A stretch of DNA of 64,000 nucleotides from Polytrichum commune (taxonomy: Eukaryota > Streptophyta > Polytrichopsida > Polytrichales > Polytrichaceae). Of this stretch, positions 49,176 to 60,703 are shown in pieces; position 1 is the first letter of the stretch; each line of letters starts with the position of its first letter. The notes below the pieces were generated by a model. It had not been told where the DNA came from. It worked only from the letters and a program-made list of their open reading frames with translations, and did not search any database. Both the position numbers and the translations under genes were made by a program. The stretch covers positions 66,293,554 through 66,357,553 of the forward strand of contig OX485803.1 in assembly GCA_950295325.1 (NCBI GenBank). The letters are read 5' to 3'.

Positions 49176-50573
49176 TTACTTTAGTTTTGGGTATTTGTAG
49201 GTTTTATAATTCTTTAATTGGTTGTTCATGAATAGCTCCTCTAACCCCTGCCGTAATGGTGATGAGGGGTTTGACTTGCCAGCCATCTCTTTTAAGTTTG
49301 TGTATGAGTGGGTTGTATTGGGCGGCTTTTTCATTACGGGATTTTTTTTGGGAATCTGCCATGGCAACAGGTGAATTCAATGAATTGTATGGTATGTAAT
49401 GCAATGTGCCTTAAGGGGGGTTGGCTATCTGTGGGGGCGCCTAGTACGCATAGTATGTCAGGTCGTAGCCTAGATAGGCATGTGCATGGTGTAGCGGGAC
49501 ATGTGCATCAAAGTAACCATTGTGGGATTGTGTTGTATTATGGTCTAGAGTTATGGTGGCCTACATTCACGAGTGTATAATATCTTGTGTGTTTATTTGT
49601 TTGAAGCGCATGTACGATTTGGTGTACTGCTTTATTATGGCGTGCTATTTACAGTCCTTTCATGTGTGGGTTTGAGCATGTAGATAGTAAGTGTGGCCAT
49701 GTATCTATGGTATTGTTGGAGCATAGTGTACAGTTCGGATTTGGGTATAGGTTAGGCCAGAATATATGTTTACGATGGTTACCTATGTATTGGGCGTATC
49801 GGAATTTTAGGGTTTGTGTGATTTGGCCGTCTATGGCCCCAAGGTTTTTCCAGAAGTGGTTGGAGAGTTTGTGGTTTATTTGGTCGTTGGACGTCCATTT
49901 GTCTATGTATGTAGATCTGGATTGTGCTATTCTTAGTTTTTGGTTCCTATGCTCTTTGTTGATGTATGTTTGTAGGTTTCGTATGGCACTTGTGTGTGTA
50001 CCTGTTGGGACCCCGTTGAGCCAGTATGGAACAGTATGGGCCGTATGTATTATGGGGGTATTGGCATGTTTGTTTAGGAGGAGTCCTTCATTTGCTAATT
50101 GATTTGCTATTTCATTACATGTTATGCCTATGTGTGCTCTAACTTTCTGTATTGTGATATTGTGTGCGGACATGTTATGAGGTTAAGTAGTTTGTCCGGG
50201 TGGTTGTGTTGGGATGATGGGTGTCGTATGTGATTATTTATTACGTATATATTGTTGAGGCTATCTATAAGGATGTGAATATCTCGCGTGTGGTGTTGTA
50301 TATTTTGGATTGCTATTAGTATGGCGTTTAGTTCGGCTCTAAGGATGTTTTGTAGGCCTGAGAGTCTTTCCGCAATCCTTAGGTTGTTGGCGGGGGAGTA
50401 TACACTTGATCCGGCTATGTTACCTATACCATGTTCATCAGGGGGTATGAATGATCCGTCGGTGCATATGTATTGTCGAGGTTTGAATTTAAGGAGATGG
50501 ATGTTGTATAGTTCTATTGGTAATGGATGTGTTGGGTGGTTGATTTCTGGGTGGTTGTATTGTGGGGCTTGAT
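49176..50573 (-). pseudogene. 5'-truncated LINE: RNase H, CCHC and C-terminal domain, decayed
   Basis: Read on the minus strand. An RNase H domain shows YICTDGSF, AELNAILIAIQ and ILIDSLNNIYVI (catalytic Asp, Glu, Asp kept). A frameshift near 50175 leads into KVRAHIGITCNEIANQLANE, where the usual NEIAD aspartate is Asn. The same frame continues to the zinc-binding CTLCSNNTIDTWPHLLSTC, then in-frame stops, then PATPCTCLSRLRPDILCVLG and HTIQFIEFTCCHGRF. A frameshift in an A run near 49347 leads to YNPLIHKLKRDGWQV and PLITITAGVRGAIHE. This order is that of the C-terminal half of plant RNase H-bearing non-LTR retrotransposon proteins. Reverse transcriptase is absent, as expected of 5' truncation. 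Confidence 0.85.
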
Positions 50574-52981
50574 GCCATGCCTTGGATTATTTTATTATTT
50601 TTTGTTAGGGGGGGGTAATTTGGGTTGGGCTATTTTTACTTTTAACGTTTTAACATCCAAGTATGTTGGATGTGATTGCGTTGTGTAGTTGGGGGTTATC
50701 TTAGGGAAGGTCATGTTTGTGAATTCTTACTATGATGACGTATTGCTTTTCTAATTGATGTAGGTATTTTGACCATTTTGATGTGGGGTTGTATTGGATG
50801 ATGATAGGAGGGATGGTTGCTATTATGTGCAATTTTGTTTCTATGTTTTCTTTATGATTAATTATTATGATGGTTTGTCACACTTGAATTACACCTTGAA
50901 GATGATTTTGATTGTATATGAGCTCAACTAATGAAACAAACTTCCCCTATGTGGACACATAGTATCCAACTCTTTTGTGCGGAGCTCAAGAGGGATGAAG
51001 AGGAGATTGACTTGACTTGGGTCCTCAAGGATTAGGGCAAAGATGCCTAAGTGTCTTTCAAAAAGGACAGTGGAGCATTATCCTAAGTGAAGCCATCGTC
51101 ATTGTTGTCATCCAAAACAATTGTCTTAAGAAAAGAGGTTACGTCCTTTCCTCGTATTGTTACCTTTCCCCTTTCTATCCTCATCTCCTTGAGGTGGAAG
51201 AGTGACAAATTTCACCTTGGATGCAAGGGCCTATTAAAGAACATTTCTAGAACATGAATCTTAGGCGTGTCTTGACATTGTGTATCGTGAAGAGGATGCA
51301 ATTTGACCCCTACCAAAGATGGCAGTGTTTACATTGTTTGTAATGAAAATAGTGTGACACTAGATGTTGTGCATGTGCTCAAGGTCAACCAATATCCTAG
51401 ATGTAGGTGTCCAACTTACCGTAGTGTGCACTTGGGAAGTATTGGATGAAGAGGTAAATATGTCCCATGCAAGGACTCGTGTCATTTTTTCTTAGTTGTT
51501 TTCAAGGCAAAGGCACATGGGGACTTGTCTATCCACAATCCAACATGGAGTGAGGAGGAACTTGCCAAACTTTTTCCTGAGACAATTGAACGTAGTTCAC
51601 ATGTATATGTGAAGCATCAGTGGTATATATTGTGGTAGGGAAGATGATGATGTTGTGGTTGACCTTGACATCTCCACATGTACAATTTTCTTTTATGTAG
51701 CGTCATATTCAACTACAACATCTATGTTTCTTCTTATTTTGACTAAAACACTTTCATTTGGGCCGTGTCACAAGAGCCACAATCCAAGCATGCCAAGCTT
51801 GATGCCAAATAGTTGGAAAATTTTATCCCTCCAGAGTACATCATCCACAACTCCCTCATTCAATCCCTTCTTCAGCCAAATCAAAAAAACCAGTCCTTCA
51901 CGAATTGAATTCGGATTCAAAGAACCCTGACTCACGCTGTCATGCTCAATTTTCTAAAAAAATTCCAGAACTAGATGAAATTGAAGTTATTTTGTAAGTT
52001 GTTTTCAATTTACATCTATCAAGGGTTGACCTTTGAGTTTGATCCATTAATTATTGATTTTGTTGTTGTTTGTTGTCTTCATTATGGTTGCTTGGTTGGT
52101 TGGTGGGTCTCCCAATTTCCATTACAAGCTCCTTCCTTACGTTGAGGCCATGGGAGTGGCTTTGTGAGGCTATAGAGTTCCATGTACTCAAACAAACGTC
52201 GACATCAAATAATTCATGGATATGGAGGTAGCGGTTGATAATAAGTTTGAGTCTTCAGGTTGAGTGGACCCATAAGGGTTGTAGCATTGTGATTGATTTG
52301 GAACAAAATGTATGAGTTTGTTTGTTTTTTTTTTTTTTTTCCTGCATCCCATATCTTTGTTTTACAAATTTCATTGATTGAAACATTTGTTGGTTTTCCA
52401 TTGGCTGCAACATTTCAATTCACAATCAATTGCATTGATAACATAAGAGTAACTATGTGTGACTACTAGCGGCCACACATATTGTAATTCATTCCTTTCC
52501 AAAATATTATTTTCCCATGGCTCTTGCAAAACACAAGATCCTTGTATTTTAGCAAAATTTTATTGGACTTCAAATATTCTATCTTGTGCATATGAAACCC
52601 ATGTTTCCATTCTAAAGTGTGCACATCCTTTGTCAAGCGTGCACATCCATGCACCGAGGTTTGATTGATGTGCCTCAATTGGCATTGTACGTGTCCACCC
52701 ATATTAGATATTGCATCAAAACTCCCTCTCACATGTAGACCATATCAACACATGTGTTATATTTATCCATTACACAATACATAAAGATTGTCCCATTTTT
52801 CTTACACCTTATATGTGAGTGGTATGTGGTTAGGTATGGATTTAAGAACGGACACCAAAGGACTTATATTTTGAAAGAGATTGGACTATGCGCTCAAAGT
52901 ATGCTCAACATTTTGGGCTCATGATTAGGAGGGCCTATATGACCAGTTGATGACCACTTTGCCAATGAACAAGATATCCAT
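50574..52981. other. Spacer between LINE fragments
   Basis: No gene is supported. Short open frames (up to about 91 codons) are unrecognised. A T run lies at about 52320-52341. Confidence 0.4.
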
Positions 52982-53185
52982 ATGAGCCCCCAAACTTGTG
53001 AGGCAAATGGCTACAGGGCACGATTTTGTAACCATCTTGCAACGACTGCATATTTCATATCCTATGAGAAAGAAGTGGCAAGATGGAATGTCAACCCCCT
53101 TATCACCACCATTGCCGACGTAAAGGGAGCCACCCGTGAACACTCCATCCAAGCACTGCAACATCTCTACAACACCTCCAATTGA
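52982..53185 (+). pseudogene. Second LINE C-terminal fragment
   Basis: The last 33 codons read WNVNPLITTIADVKGATREH then SIQALQHL, matching the end of the LINE protein on the other strand at 49176-49404 (WQVKPLITITAGVRGAIHEQ). It is a separate, further decayed insertion in the opposite orientation. The upstream part of the 67-codon frame is not recognisable. Confidence 0.65.
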
Positions 53186-54691
53186 AATCATGAAACCTAT
53201 GAAACCCATACAATGGATATCCATACCATATTTCACAATTTGAGGACCAAAGAAGAGAAATCTAGACATCAAACAAGCCCGCATGGAACTCCCCCATAGG
53301 AGGACCACTCCTCCCATTGATGGCGTTACTCAAAGGGAGCCTCCCTTCCAAGAGGAAGAAAGTACCCTTACCTTAAAGCTTGGTAAAACATTACTAATGT
53401 AAGAAAGAACATGCTCCAATCTAGTGACGTCAGTGTACAAGAGCATTGATGTATTTTTCTTTTCTTCCTACATGACGTGGGTGCAAAGAGGAAAAACGTC
53501 CGAATAACACACGTTGCGCCTTGCATGACATTACTCAGCTCCTTAATTGTGTTCTATGTGGCCATGCACCAAGCGAGCACAATGCTTCTTTAATTATGGA
53601 ATTCCCCATTTATAGGAAGCACTCAACATGTGGACTACTGAGATCTAATTCTTTAATTGTAACGCTTGTTTTAGAAGAAGAGCATCATCACGACATTATT
53701 CAATTTCTATTACATTTCCATTTTAATAATATTTAGTGATAGTGCTTCACCCGAATCTCACTTGTTTTCCAAGTTGAATCTATTTTCTAACAAGCATCCA
53801 TAAAGTATAATTATAGCATTGTACATGACATATCCCCAGCCCCACCTAACCTAGTCACTCAATTGATGTAATATTATGATATATTTCCTTAGTGATGTTA
53901 TGTTAATTATAGTGCTCAAGAAACCCTTGGCAATGTCTATATATAACACACTAGAAAAGGCTTTAGGGCCTTCAGGCCTTTTAAAGGGTTAACATAAGTT
54001 ACATAAATAGAAGAAACTCATCAAGGAACCACGTTGAGGTTGACAATCTCATCCATCCATCAATCCGCCACTTCCATCCGTTGTATTTTTTTCCAAGCGG
54101 GCTGCTCAAAAGGATCCTTGGTTGGTGGGCCCCTACCACACTTTATGATCGAGGATCGGTGAGTTATGTGAGAAAGGGTTATAGAATTCAAGCGAGTTGT
54201 TACCAATGTTGGACTGATATTACTATTTTATGATATCAATGGGGTCTTGGTATGCAATGACTTTGTAGCTCACTATTAGGCCTTGTCAAGGTGCTAGGGG
54301 GGTCATGAAATGTAGAGCTTGGTATAATATTAAACATGCAAGAATTATGGCTCTGCAATGATATCAAATACCACTTCAAGCGCCTTACTGATAGCATCCA
54401 AGGTTAAACAATGGTATGTTATGATTTTAAGTCTTACTTTTCAATGCATGGTGAGGTTCAATAAAATTTTCAAGCTCCAATTGTTGTTGAATCAAAAGTT
54501 CAAGACAAGCATATTGGCCCACGTCACCAAAACAAATGAGCTTTCATCAGATTTGGTTTATAGATGTGAACATACAAATACAAATGGTGAAAAAATGCAT
54601 CTTGGTTTGTTGGTGATGAAATAAATTGATTCATTTCTCTCCCAAAAAAAAATGCATCTTGGCCATCCAACATCTTAAATTAGACGTTATA
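53186..54691. other. Spacer without supported genes
   Basis: No coding region, RNA gene or bounded repeat was recognised. The 3' terminal region of the hAT gene that starts at 54692 may lie at its right end, but no terminal inverted repeat was found. Confidence 0.35.
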
Positions 54692-56865
54692 TTAATTATA
54701 CTTGTTTAATTCGTCATCTGAGCAAGTAGGGTCTTCCTCAAAACAATTTGCTACTCGTAATTCATCTTCATGAGCGTCCACCAATTCAGCCTCATCAACA
54801 AAAAATTCACCGAGATCAGATTTTGCAAAAGAATTGCACTCATGTCTAGCATCTATGGGCCAATTTTTGAGTATCATGACGAATGCATCTAAAATGTAGA
54901 TGCCCAACCTACAATGACGCAAGGAATACAAAAGTCCAGCAACACTAAAAATTCTTTATGTCTCGATCTGAGAACCTAGTATTGCTAAAATCTGCCTCGC
55001 AAGAAATGATACGTGTAGAAATCGAGGGGCATTATCCCTCCACCAAGCAAGTGGAGCAATGTCTTTATCTATAGGTACAAAAAACTTTTGAAACAAAATG
55101 AGCTCCAATTTCAGCATGCCCTCACTAGCCTCCTCTGTAGAACTCATGTGCCCAAAAAAATAATTAGTTGTAGTCTCCAATGTGGGTGCCAAGTTATTCT
55201 CCAAGCTCAGATTCAACAACAATGACACCTTAACAAATAAAGGCACCAAAACAAGTTGATCATATTCTGCCACAATGTGCATGGCCTTCTCATGTCCCAC
55301 ATAGTCAATAATCACCTGCAACCCCTTATACCTAGGGTCTAACATCAACGACAACATATTATGTGTCTTCTCACGAGTGAAATCAATTGCAAATGCAAGA
55401 TATGGTTTGATAACTTCGATTGATTCAAAAGCCATGCGGCCATAAAGTAGTTGCAGCTCCGAGTCCATCTACCCACATTGAAGTGTTGGCACCGCAGGCA
55501 TCCTTCGATCATACTCATTTTGTAGCTAGATGCTTATATAGAAGGCTGCATACAATGCATCACTCAAAAGCCAATACATGTGAGATTGGTTTTAAATGCA
55601 TTGTTGCACGACAGGGACAAAGTCTCTATGAGCGCCTTTGCCACAGCCCAAGTCAGCCCACTTGGGACTCGGGCTTGCAAGGCTGCAGTCTGCCTACCAT
55701 AACATATATTAATCGCCGTTGCATACTCTCGTGTTTTCTACAATATAACAACAAAATTCAATATTTTATGTGCTTTTTAAATGGTCTATAACCATTGTAC
55801 ATTCCTTTTGAGGTACCTTTTTATATGAAAAAAAGACGGAGAAGGAGAAGGAGAAGGAGAATGTTCAAGTTCAAGTTCAAGTTCTCACCTAAAAAAACAG
55901 GACTTTGCTTGCGAATCTTGTTTTCACATGTATCTTTAATTTTTGAGAGGGAAGTCCCGCTTCAACGCACGCTTTATCCCACTCCGTTGTTCCTTTTCCG
56001 GATTTTTTAGTTCATGTAATTATTTTCTGCAAGTTAGTTTCAGCCTCTTTAATGGATACCTTAATCATTCCAATACAAACTTTTGTGTCGTCTGTAGAAT
56101 ATTAACATGCCTTTAACATAATGTGTCCAAAACACACTCCCAGGTAGGGTTGCAACAAAACCAAAGGCTTGCAAGAGACAACTGATGTTAAAGCTGACGC
56201 CAATGATCTCAGATTACTACCTTCATCCTTCACATACAAAATTACTTTGTTTGTGAGGTGGAAATCTGAAAGCAACCTCTTCACAATAACTGCTAAAGTT
56301 GCTCCTACAGTATCTGATGCTTCAAAAATACCTACATTGATATGTCGGGGTTCCCAATCGCTATCTATGAAGTTCACAACCAAATAGAATGTGTTCACTC
56401 CCGTACGCGACATCCACAGATCGAAAGTCACTGTCACTGTTGCACAACTTGCCAATGCCGGCAACACAAAACGTTCCATAGTCTTTTGCAACATACACGG
56501 GATGATCTCCTTCACCAACTGTTTTCGTGTGGAAAACATAACCTTCGGATCGTGTCGCAGCACCAAATGCCGCAACCATGGATTTTCCACTGCAGACAAT
56601 GCAATGTATCATTTTGCAATATAAAGAACAAGATCCTCCAAAAACCTTTGTTGTGCTACATCCTTCTTCTCTAAGGGCTAATACTACCATAGTATTCAGT
56701 TATGGCACTAGGGTTCACCTAAATTTGTTTCTAGCATTTTTATTTTTTCCCCTCTGCATCAGTGGTTGCCACAACTTCCTTATGTCTCTTCATATCAGCA
56801 GCGTGCTCATTCATCACATGTTTCATCATAGAGGTGGATCCATGTGCAGGGTTGTAGTTAAGGAT
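54692..56865 (-). pseudogene. hAT transposase gene, nearly full length but broken
   Basis: Minus strand, from the N-terminus: a BED-finger remnant (YNPAHGSTSMMKHVMNEHAA, about 56860-56780); FLEDLVLYIAK, stop, then SAVENPWLRHLVLRHDPKV; a DDE/RNase H-fold core (VTVTFDLWMSRTGVNTFYLV, VGIFEASDT, KVILYVKDEGSNLRS, FGHIMLKAC); a stop and a broken middle (TRFASKVLFF near 55895) carrying GTTCAA and GGAGAA repeats; then DSELQLLYGRMAFESIEVIK, MLSLMLDPRYKGL, and the dimerization end FLARQILAILGSQIET, a TAA in place of Glu, RIFSVAGLLYSLRHCRLG and NWPIDARHECN. At least three stops and some frameshifts disable it. Terminal repeats and target duplication were not located. Confidence 0.85.
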
Positions 56866-57868
56866 ACCTTTCCTAGAACGAGTAGTAGGTTGTGAGACAG
56901 TGGAGCTTTACCCTTCATACACAGTTGGAGTGGATGATGTTGGATGGCACAAAACACACCTCGTTGTTTGTGGTACCTTTATATCAACTTTTATTCCTTG
57001 TAGATGTAACAAGAAAAATGCCCACACTAAAAAGGTTCTATGATAAGGTATTTAGAACTTGTGGTTGTCTTGTAGATGAGTGAGTCACACACGCCAAACT
57101 ACCAACTTCTCTGCAACATGCAACACTTCTATTGTAACTCCAACATCCACAATGATGTTGTGTATAATTTTTGTTGTTCTTGGCTCTGTGTTGGAATGCT
57201 CTCCTCCTGGTACACCATGTCCTTCCCATTCAGATTGAACCAAAGTTGTTGTCATATTTGTTGAAATCTAACTACGAAATCCTAAAAGGGAAACCCTAAT
57301 CTTTGAGAGCTAATTTTTGCAAACAGATCACATCTTATTCATGCAACCTTCCAAGCCATGAACACAAGGATCTTGTTAACATGTGTTGGTCATAACTAGA
57401 TAAAGATGACACCCATCATCCAAGGAAAAATAACATGAAATCTTGAAGTAAACTAGATGATACATATTTAGGGCCAAACCTCAACAACCACCATGAAAGC
57501 AGTGACGGCTTGAATCTTCAACGACTAATGCAACAAATATCTTCCATTATGCATCAAAACCAAGGTGGGCCGCCAATATCTTCCATCCCTATCTGCTTAA
57601 CTACAACCTTTGAATACAACCCTAAGAAAATGAGGAACAATACTATGGAGAAATGACGTGACCATGTGCACAAGAATGGTCTCAGTATTGCATTCTAAAC
57701 CCCTCCTTGGTATTGGTATGTTCATAAATATCTCATGCCCATGATGCACAGGTATGAGCTAGTGTATTGTCCCCTTTGATACCAGTTGGGTATGGTCTAC
57801 AATACTTTACTTATTACCAATGCTTATACCAGGCTCTAACATATATACCGGTCCAACATTGGTTATTA
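56866..57868. other. Spacer upstream of the hAT pseudogene
   Basis: No gene is supported. It may include the 5' part of the hAT element, which I could not delimit. Confidence 0.35.
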
Positions 57869-58282
57869 CACTCAAATATGGTATTTAGTATCACCAATTC
57901 TATTTGTCTTGCTCAATACCAACTGTCATTAAATGTCAAGCTAACATTAATTGTCATTCCTCGTAAAAAAATTGGGCATTAGAAATTGACAATGCTACAA
58001 TAACTATCACTTATCAAGTGATCTTTCATCCAAAACTCAATCATCCACGACAACATTTCACTATAGTTTAAATGGTAGGATGCAAAATACACCAAACTAA
58101 ACGTGGTTAAACAAAGAGTAAGTTGATATGACATCACTTGTAAACGTATACACGAGGAAGTGCCATTAGTAAAGTTACCATAATGAAATTACTTGTAAAC
58201 GCATACACAAGGAAGTGCCATTAGTAAAATTACCATAATGACATAAACTACCATGTGACATGAAACACAACATGTATCAAGT
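57869..58282 (-). mobile_element. Miniature element, CACTA-ended family, copy B (inverted)
   Basis: It starts CACTCAAATATGGTATTTAG and follows the reverse complement of copy A (CCAATTCTATTTGTCTTGC, TTAATTGTCATTCC, AAGTGATCTTTCATCC). It carries an internal direct duplication of about 55-60 bases (ACTTGTAAACG(T/C)ATACAC through TTACCATAATGA, near 58137 and 58191). The right border is approximate. Confidence 0.65.
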
Positions 58283-58304
58283 ATAAACCGTTGGTGAGTT
58301 ACTA

Positions 58305-58634
58305 CACTAAATATTGTATTCAACATCACCAATTCTATTTGTCTTGCTCACTACTAATTGTCCCCCGCCCCCTATTGGTGCAGTGTCACCAACACTAAAT
58401 GTAAACCTAACAATATTTGTCATTCCTTGTAAACAAAACCAAACAAAAAAAAACTGGACATTATAGATTTACGATGTTGCAATCACTTGTTACTTACTAA
58501 GTGATTTTTCATCCAAACTCCAATTATGCATGACAATACTTGTGGTAAATTTATTCATAAAAATGTCATTAAAAAAAAGGTACCACAGTGACATAATATA
58601 CCACATGACACTAAACCCAATACTTATTTAGCAT
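58305..58634 (-). mobile_element. Miniature element, CACTA-ended family, copy C (inverted)
   Basis: It begins CACTAAATATTGTATTCAAC and repeats CACCAATTCTATTTGTCTTG, AACCTAACAATATTTGTCAT and AAGTGATTTTTCATCC of copy B and of inverted copy A. The end near 58634 is decayed. Confidence 0.65.
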
Positions 58635-58864
58635 AGTCACTAACTCGCCTCTCTAATTAAGTGGAGGTGAATTAGTGTGAAGGGGGTGTAGAGTGAGTGA
58701 GTGCGGCCGGCTCAAAAAGTGTTGGGAACATGCGGGCAGTGCTTTTATTAGCTGCCCGTCAGCCTCTCCGGCCTTTTCTTGTGGGCTAGGCTGTCCCCCT
58801 TCACACTATTACCCCACTTGTTGGAAAGTGGGATCCTTTTTCAAAATGCTCCCTATTCTACAAA

Positions 58865-59367
58865 GGGCCACTTCACACACGAGCCAAGAGCCGTGACCAT
58901 GAAATTGCGAGAGCCCAAAAGAAAGTGCCGAAAGGCCGTCCCAACACACCTCCAAACTCACGTAGTGTGGTCACGGACCCTCAAGCGTAGTGTGAAGTCA
59001 TGTGTGACCGGACCCTCAACTAAATGCTATTTCAATGAACTTCTATTCATGCGGGTCCTCACACATGATAAAATGGAATAAATCAACGGTTGTGAGCGAT
59101 CTGAGTGTCATGGTCTCCTGGTTTTGTGTTAGGCCTGCCTCCACGAGGTGGTTTTTGAAAATAGTCCAAGTGACCTTGGAACACGATCCATTCGATGCCA
59201 TGTAGGAACCCATGTAGACTTTACATCCATCGTACATTCACTCGCATACTCGGTTGGTCCCTCAAGCGTAGTGTGAAGCGAACTTGGACCGGCTCCGCCG
59301 TTCCCACCAATGAGAGTGCTTGAAGTGTAATGGTCACGGGCTCTCAATCTCGTGTGCGAAGTGGCCC
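58865..59367. mobile_element. Non-autonomous element with about 36-bp inverted ends
   Basis: The left end GGGCCACTTCACACACGAG continues to GAGCCGTGACCAT; the right end is the inverted GGGCCACTTCGCACACGAG to GAGCCCGTGACCAT. Only scattered differences and small indels separate them. AAA flanks both sides but no longer duplication is clear. The interior repeats CCTCAAGCGTAGTGTGAAG at about 58980 and 59251. No transposase; superfamily not assigned. Confidence 0.7.
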
Positions 59368-59408
59368 AAAGTTGGTCACCGCCTAGAAAGAATCGCATAG
59401 TACCACTA

Positions 59409-59771
59409 CACTAAATAAATGACATGTTTTTAGTGTCGTATGGTATTTCAAATCGTTGTTGTATCATCTCTAATGACACATCATTACAAGTATTGTCATC
59501 CCACCTTCCACTTCTAAGTTTGGTGTATTTAGCATCCCAACATTTAGGTTGTGATGGAATGTTGTCATGAATGACTAAAGTTCGGATGAAAAAATACTTG
59601 GCAAGTGACAACTATTGTAACATTGTCAATCTTCAATGCCCAATTCTATTTTGGGATGGATGAAACGTAATGTTATGTTTGCATATAGTGTTGGTGACAC
59701 TACATGGGGGGTTAATAATTAGTATTGATGAAGACAAATAGGGTTGGCGATCCTAGATGCAATCTTTAGTG
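59409..59771 (+). mobile_element. Miniature element, CACTA-ended family, copy D
   Basis: It begins CACTAAATAAATGACATG and ends CAATCTTTAGTG. The interior parallels copy A: ACGTAATGTTATG, GTGTTGGTGACACTACAT, GAAGACAAATAGGGTTGGCG. Same orientation as copy A. Confidence 0.7.
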
Positions 59772-59908
59772 TGGTGTTTGTTGAGGGTAGTAAAATGAGT
59801 GGAATGCAAAAGAAAAAAGAAAAGAAAAAGAGTTCGGGAAGCCAAGAAGGCTTATGGGGACCAGAAGTATCTTGAGGTGGTGTTAGAAATATGTTGATTC
59901 CTCAGAGC

Positions 59909-60695
59909 CCCGGGTAGGGCACTCATACATGTATTTAATAACCCATTTGCGACAGAAGGGTATTTATCATGGGGCTATTTATCTAAGAAATTGGAATTCT
60001 TTACACCCTATTAGTAAAAATAAATCTAAATTTTGTCATTTTAGATGACCCTATTTGTATTTATAAAGTCGCAAGTGAACTAGTTTCTAGTACCCTATGT
60101 TCCTTATAATTTTTTATATTTGACCCCATGAATGACGAATCATATGACTCTTGAAAATTTGTAGTGAAAATTTAATAAATCATGTCTAGACTGAAGACAT
60201 CAAACAATGTACCAAAACATAAAAACTTGAAGCATTATTGGACCTCCTATTCTTCCAAAACATAAAACTTGAAGTATTATTAGGACCTCCTATTGTTCCA
60301 AAACATACATCAAACAATGTTCAAATCAAACAAACTTGAAGCAAGCAAACTTGAGAGAAGCACCAAAATAAAAAAATATGAACATCTAAGCTCATTCGGG
60401 AATTTGGATTGAAAATGGATAGTTTTCCATCCATTGACCACCATAAAATGCATTGTATGCCTCAGCCTCAATATTTTTTTCTCTACCTACTATTCCCAAC
60501 CCTATTTTAGATTGGAAGAATTAGATAAATTAATGCATTATATGGTACCTTTATTTTTTTACACACACAACTTTGTAATTGAAGAGGTGCTTCATTATAT
60601 CGAAGAATTGTATAAATTTTCTCACAAATGAATAAAAAATACCCTACATTCTTTCTCACATGGTTTAATAAATTTTCGCGAGTGCCCTACCCGGG
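59909..60695. mobile_element. hAT-type non-autonomous element with target duplication CTCAGAGC
   Basis: The terminal inverted repeats CCCGGGTAGGGCACTC (59909-59924) and GAGTGCCCTACCCGGG (60680-60695) are perfect over 16 bp. The flanking 8-mers 59901-59908 and 60696-60703 are both CTCAGAGC. The length is 787 bp, the interior is AT-rich and lacks a transposase. The 8-bp duplication places it with hAT-type elements, though the end does not begin with the commonest CAG. Confidence 0.9.
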
Positions 60696-60703
60696 CTCAG
60701 AGC

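Noticed and set aside
49662-50102. 146-codon plus-strand frame
   Set aside because: It is the complement of the LINE RNase H/zinc-knuckle frame.
50870-51500. Possible copia-type polyprotein remnant
   Set aside because: Stops in all frames and no motif of protease, integrase or reverse transcriptase could be read.
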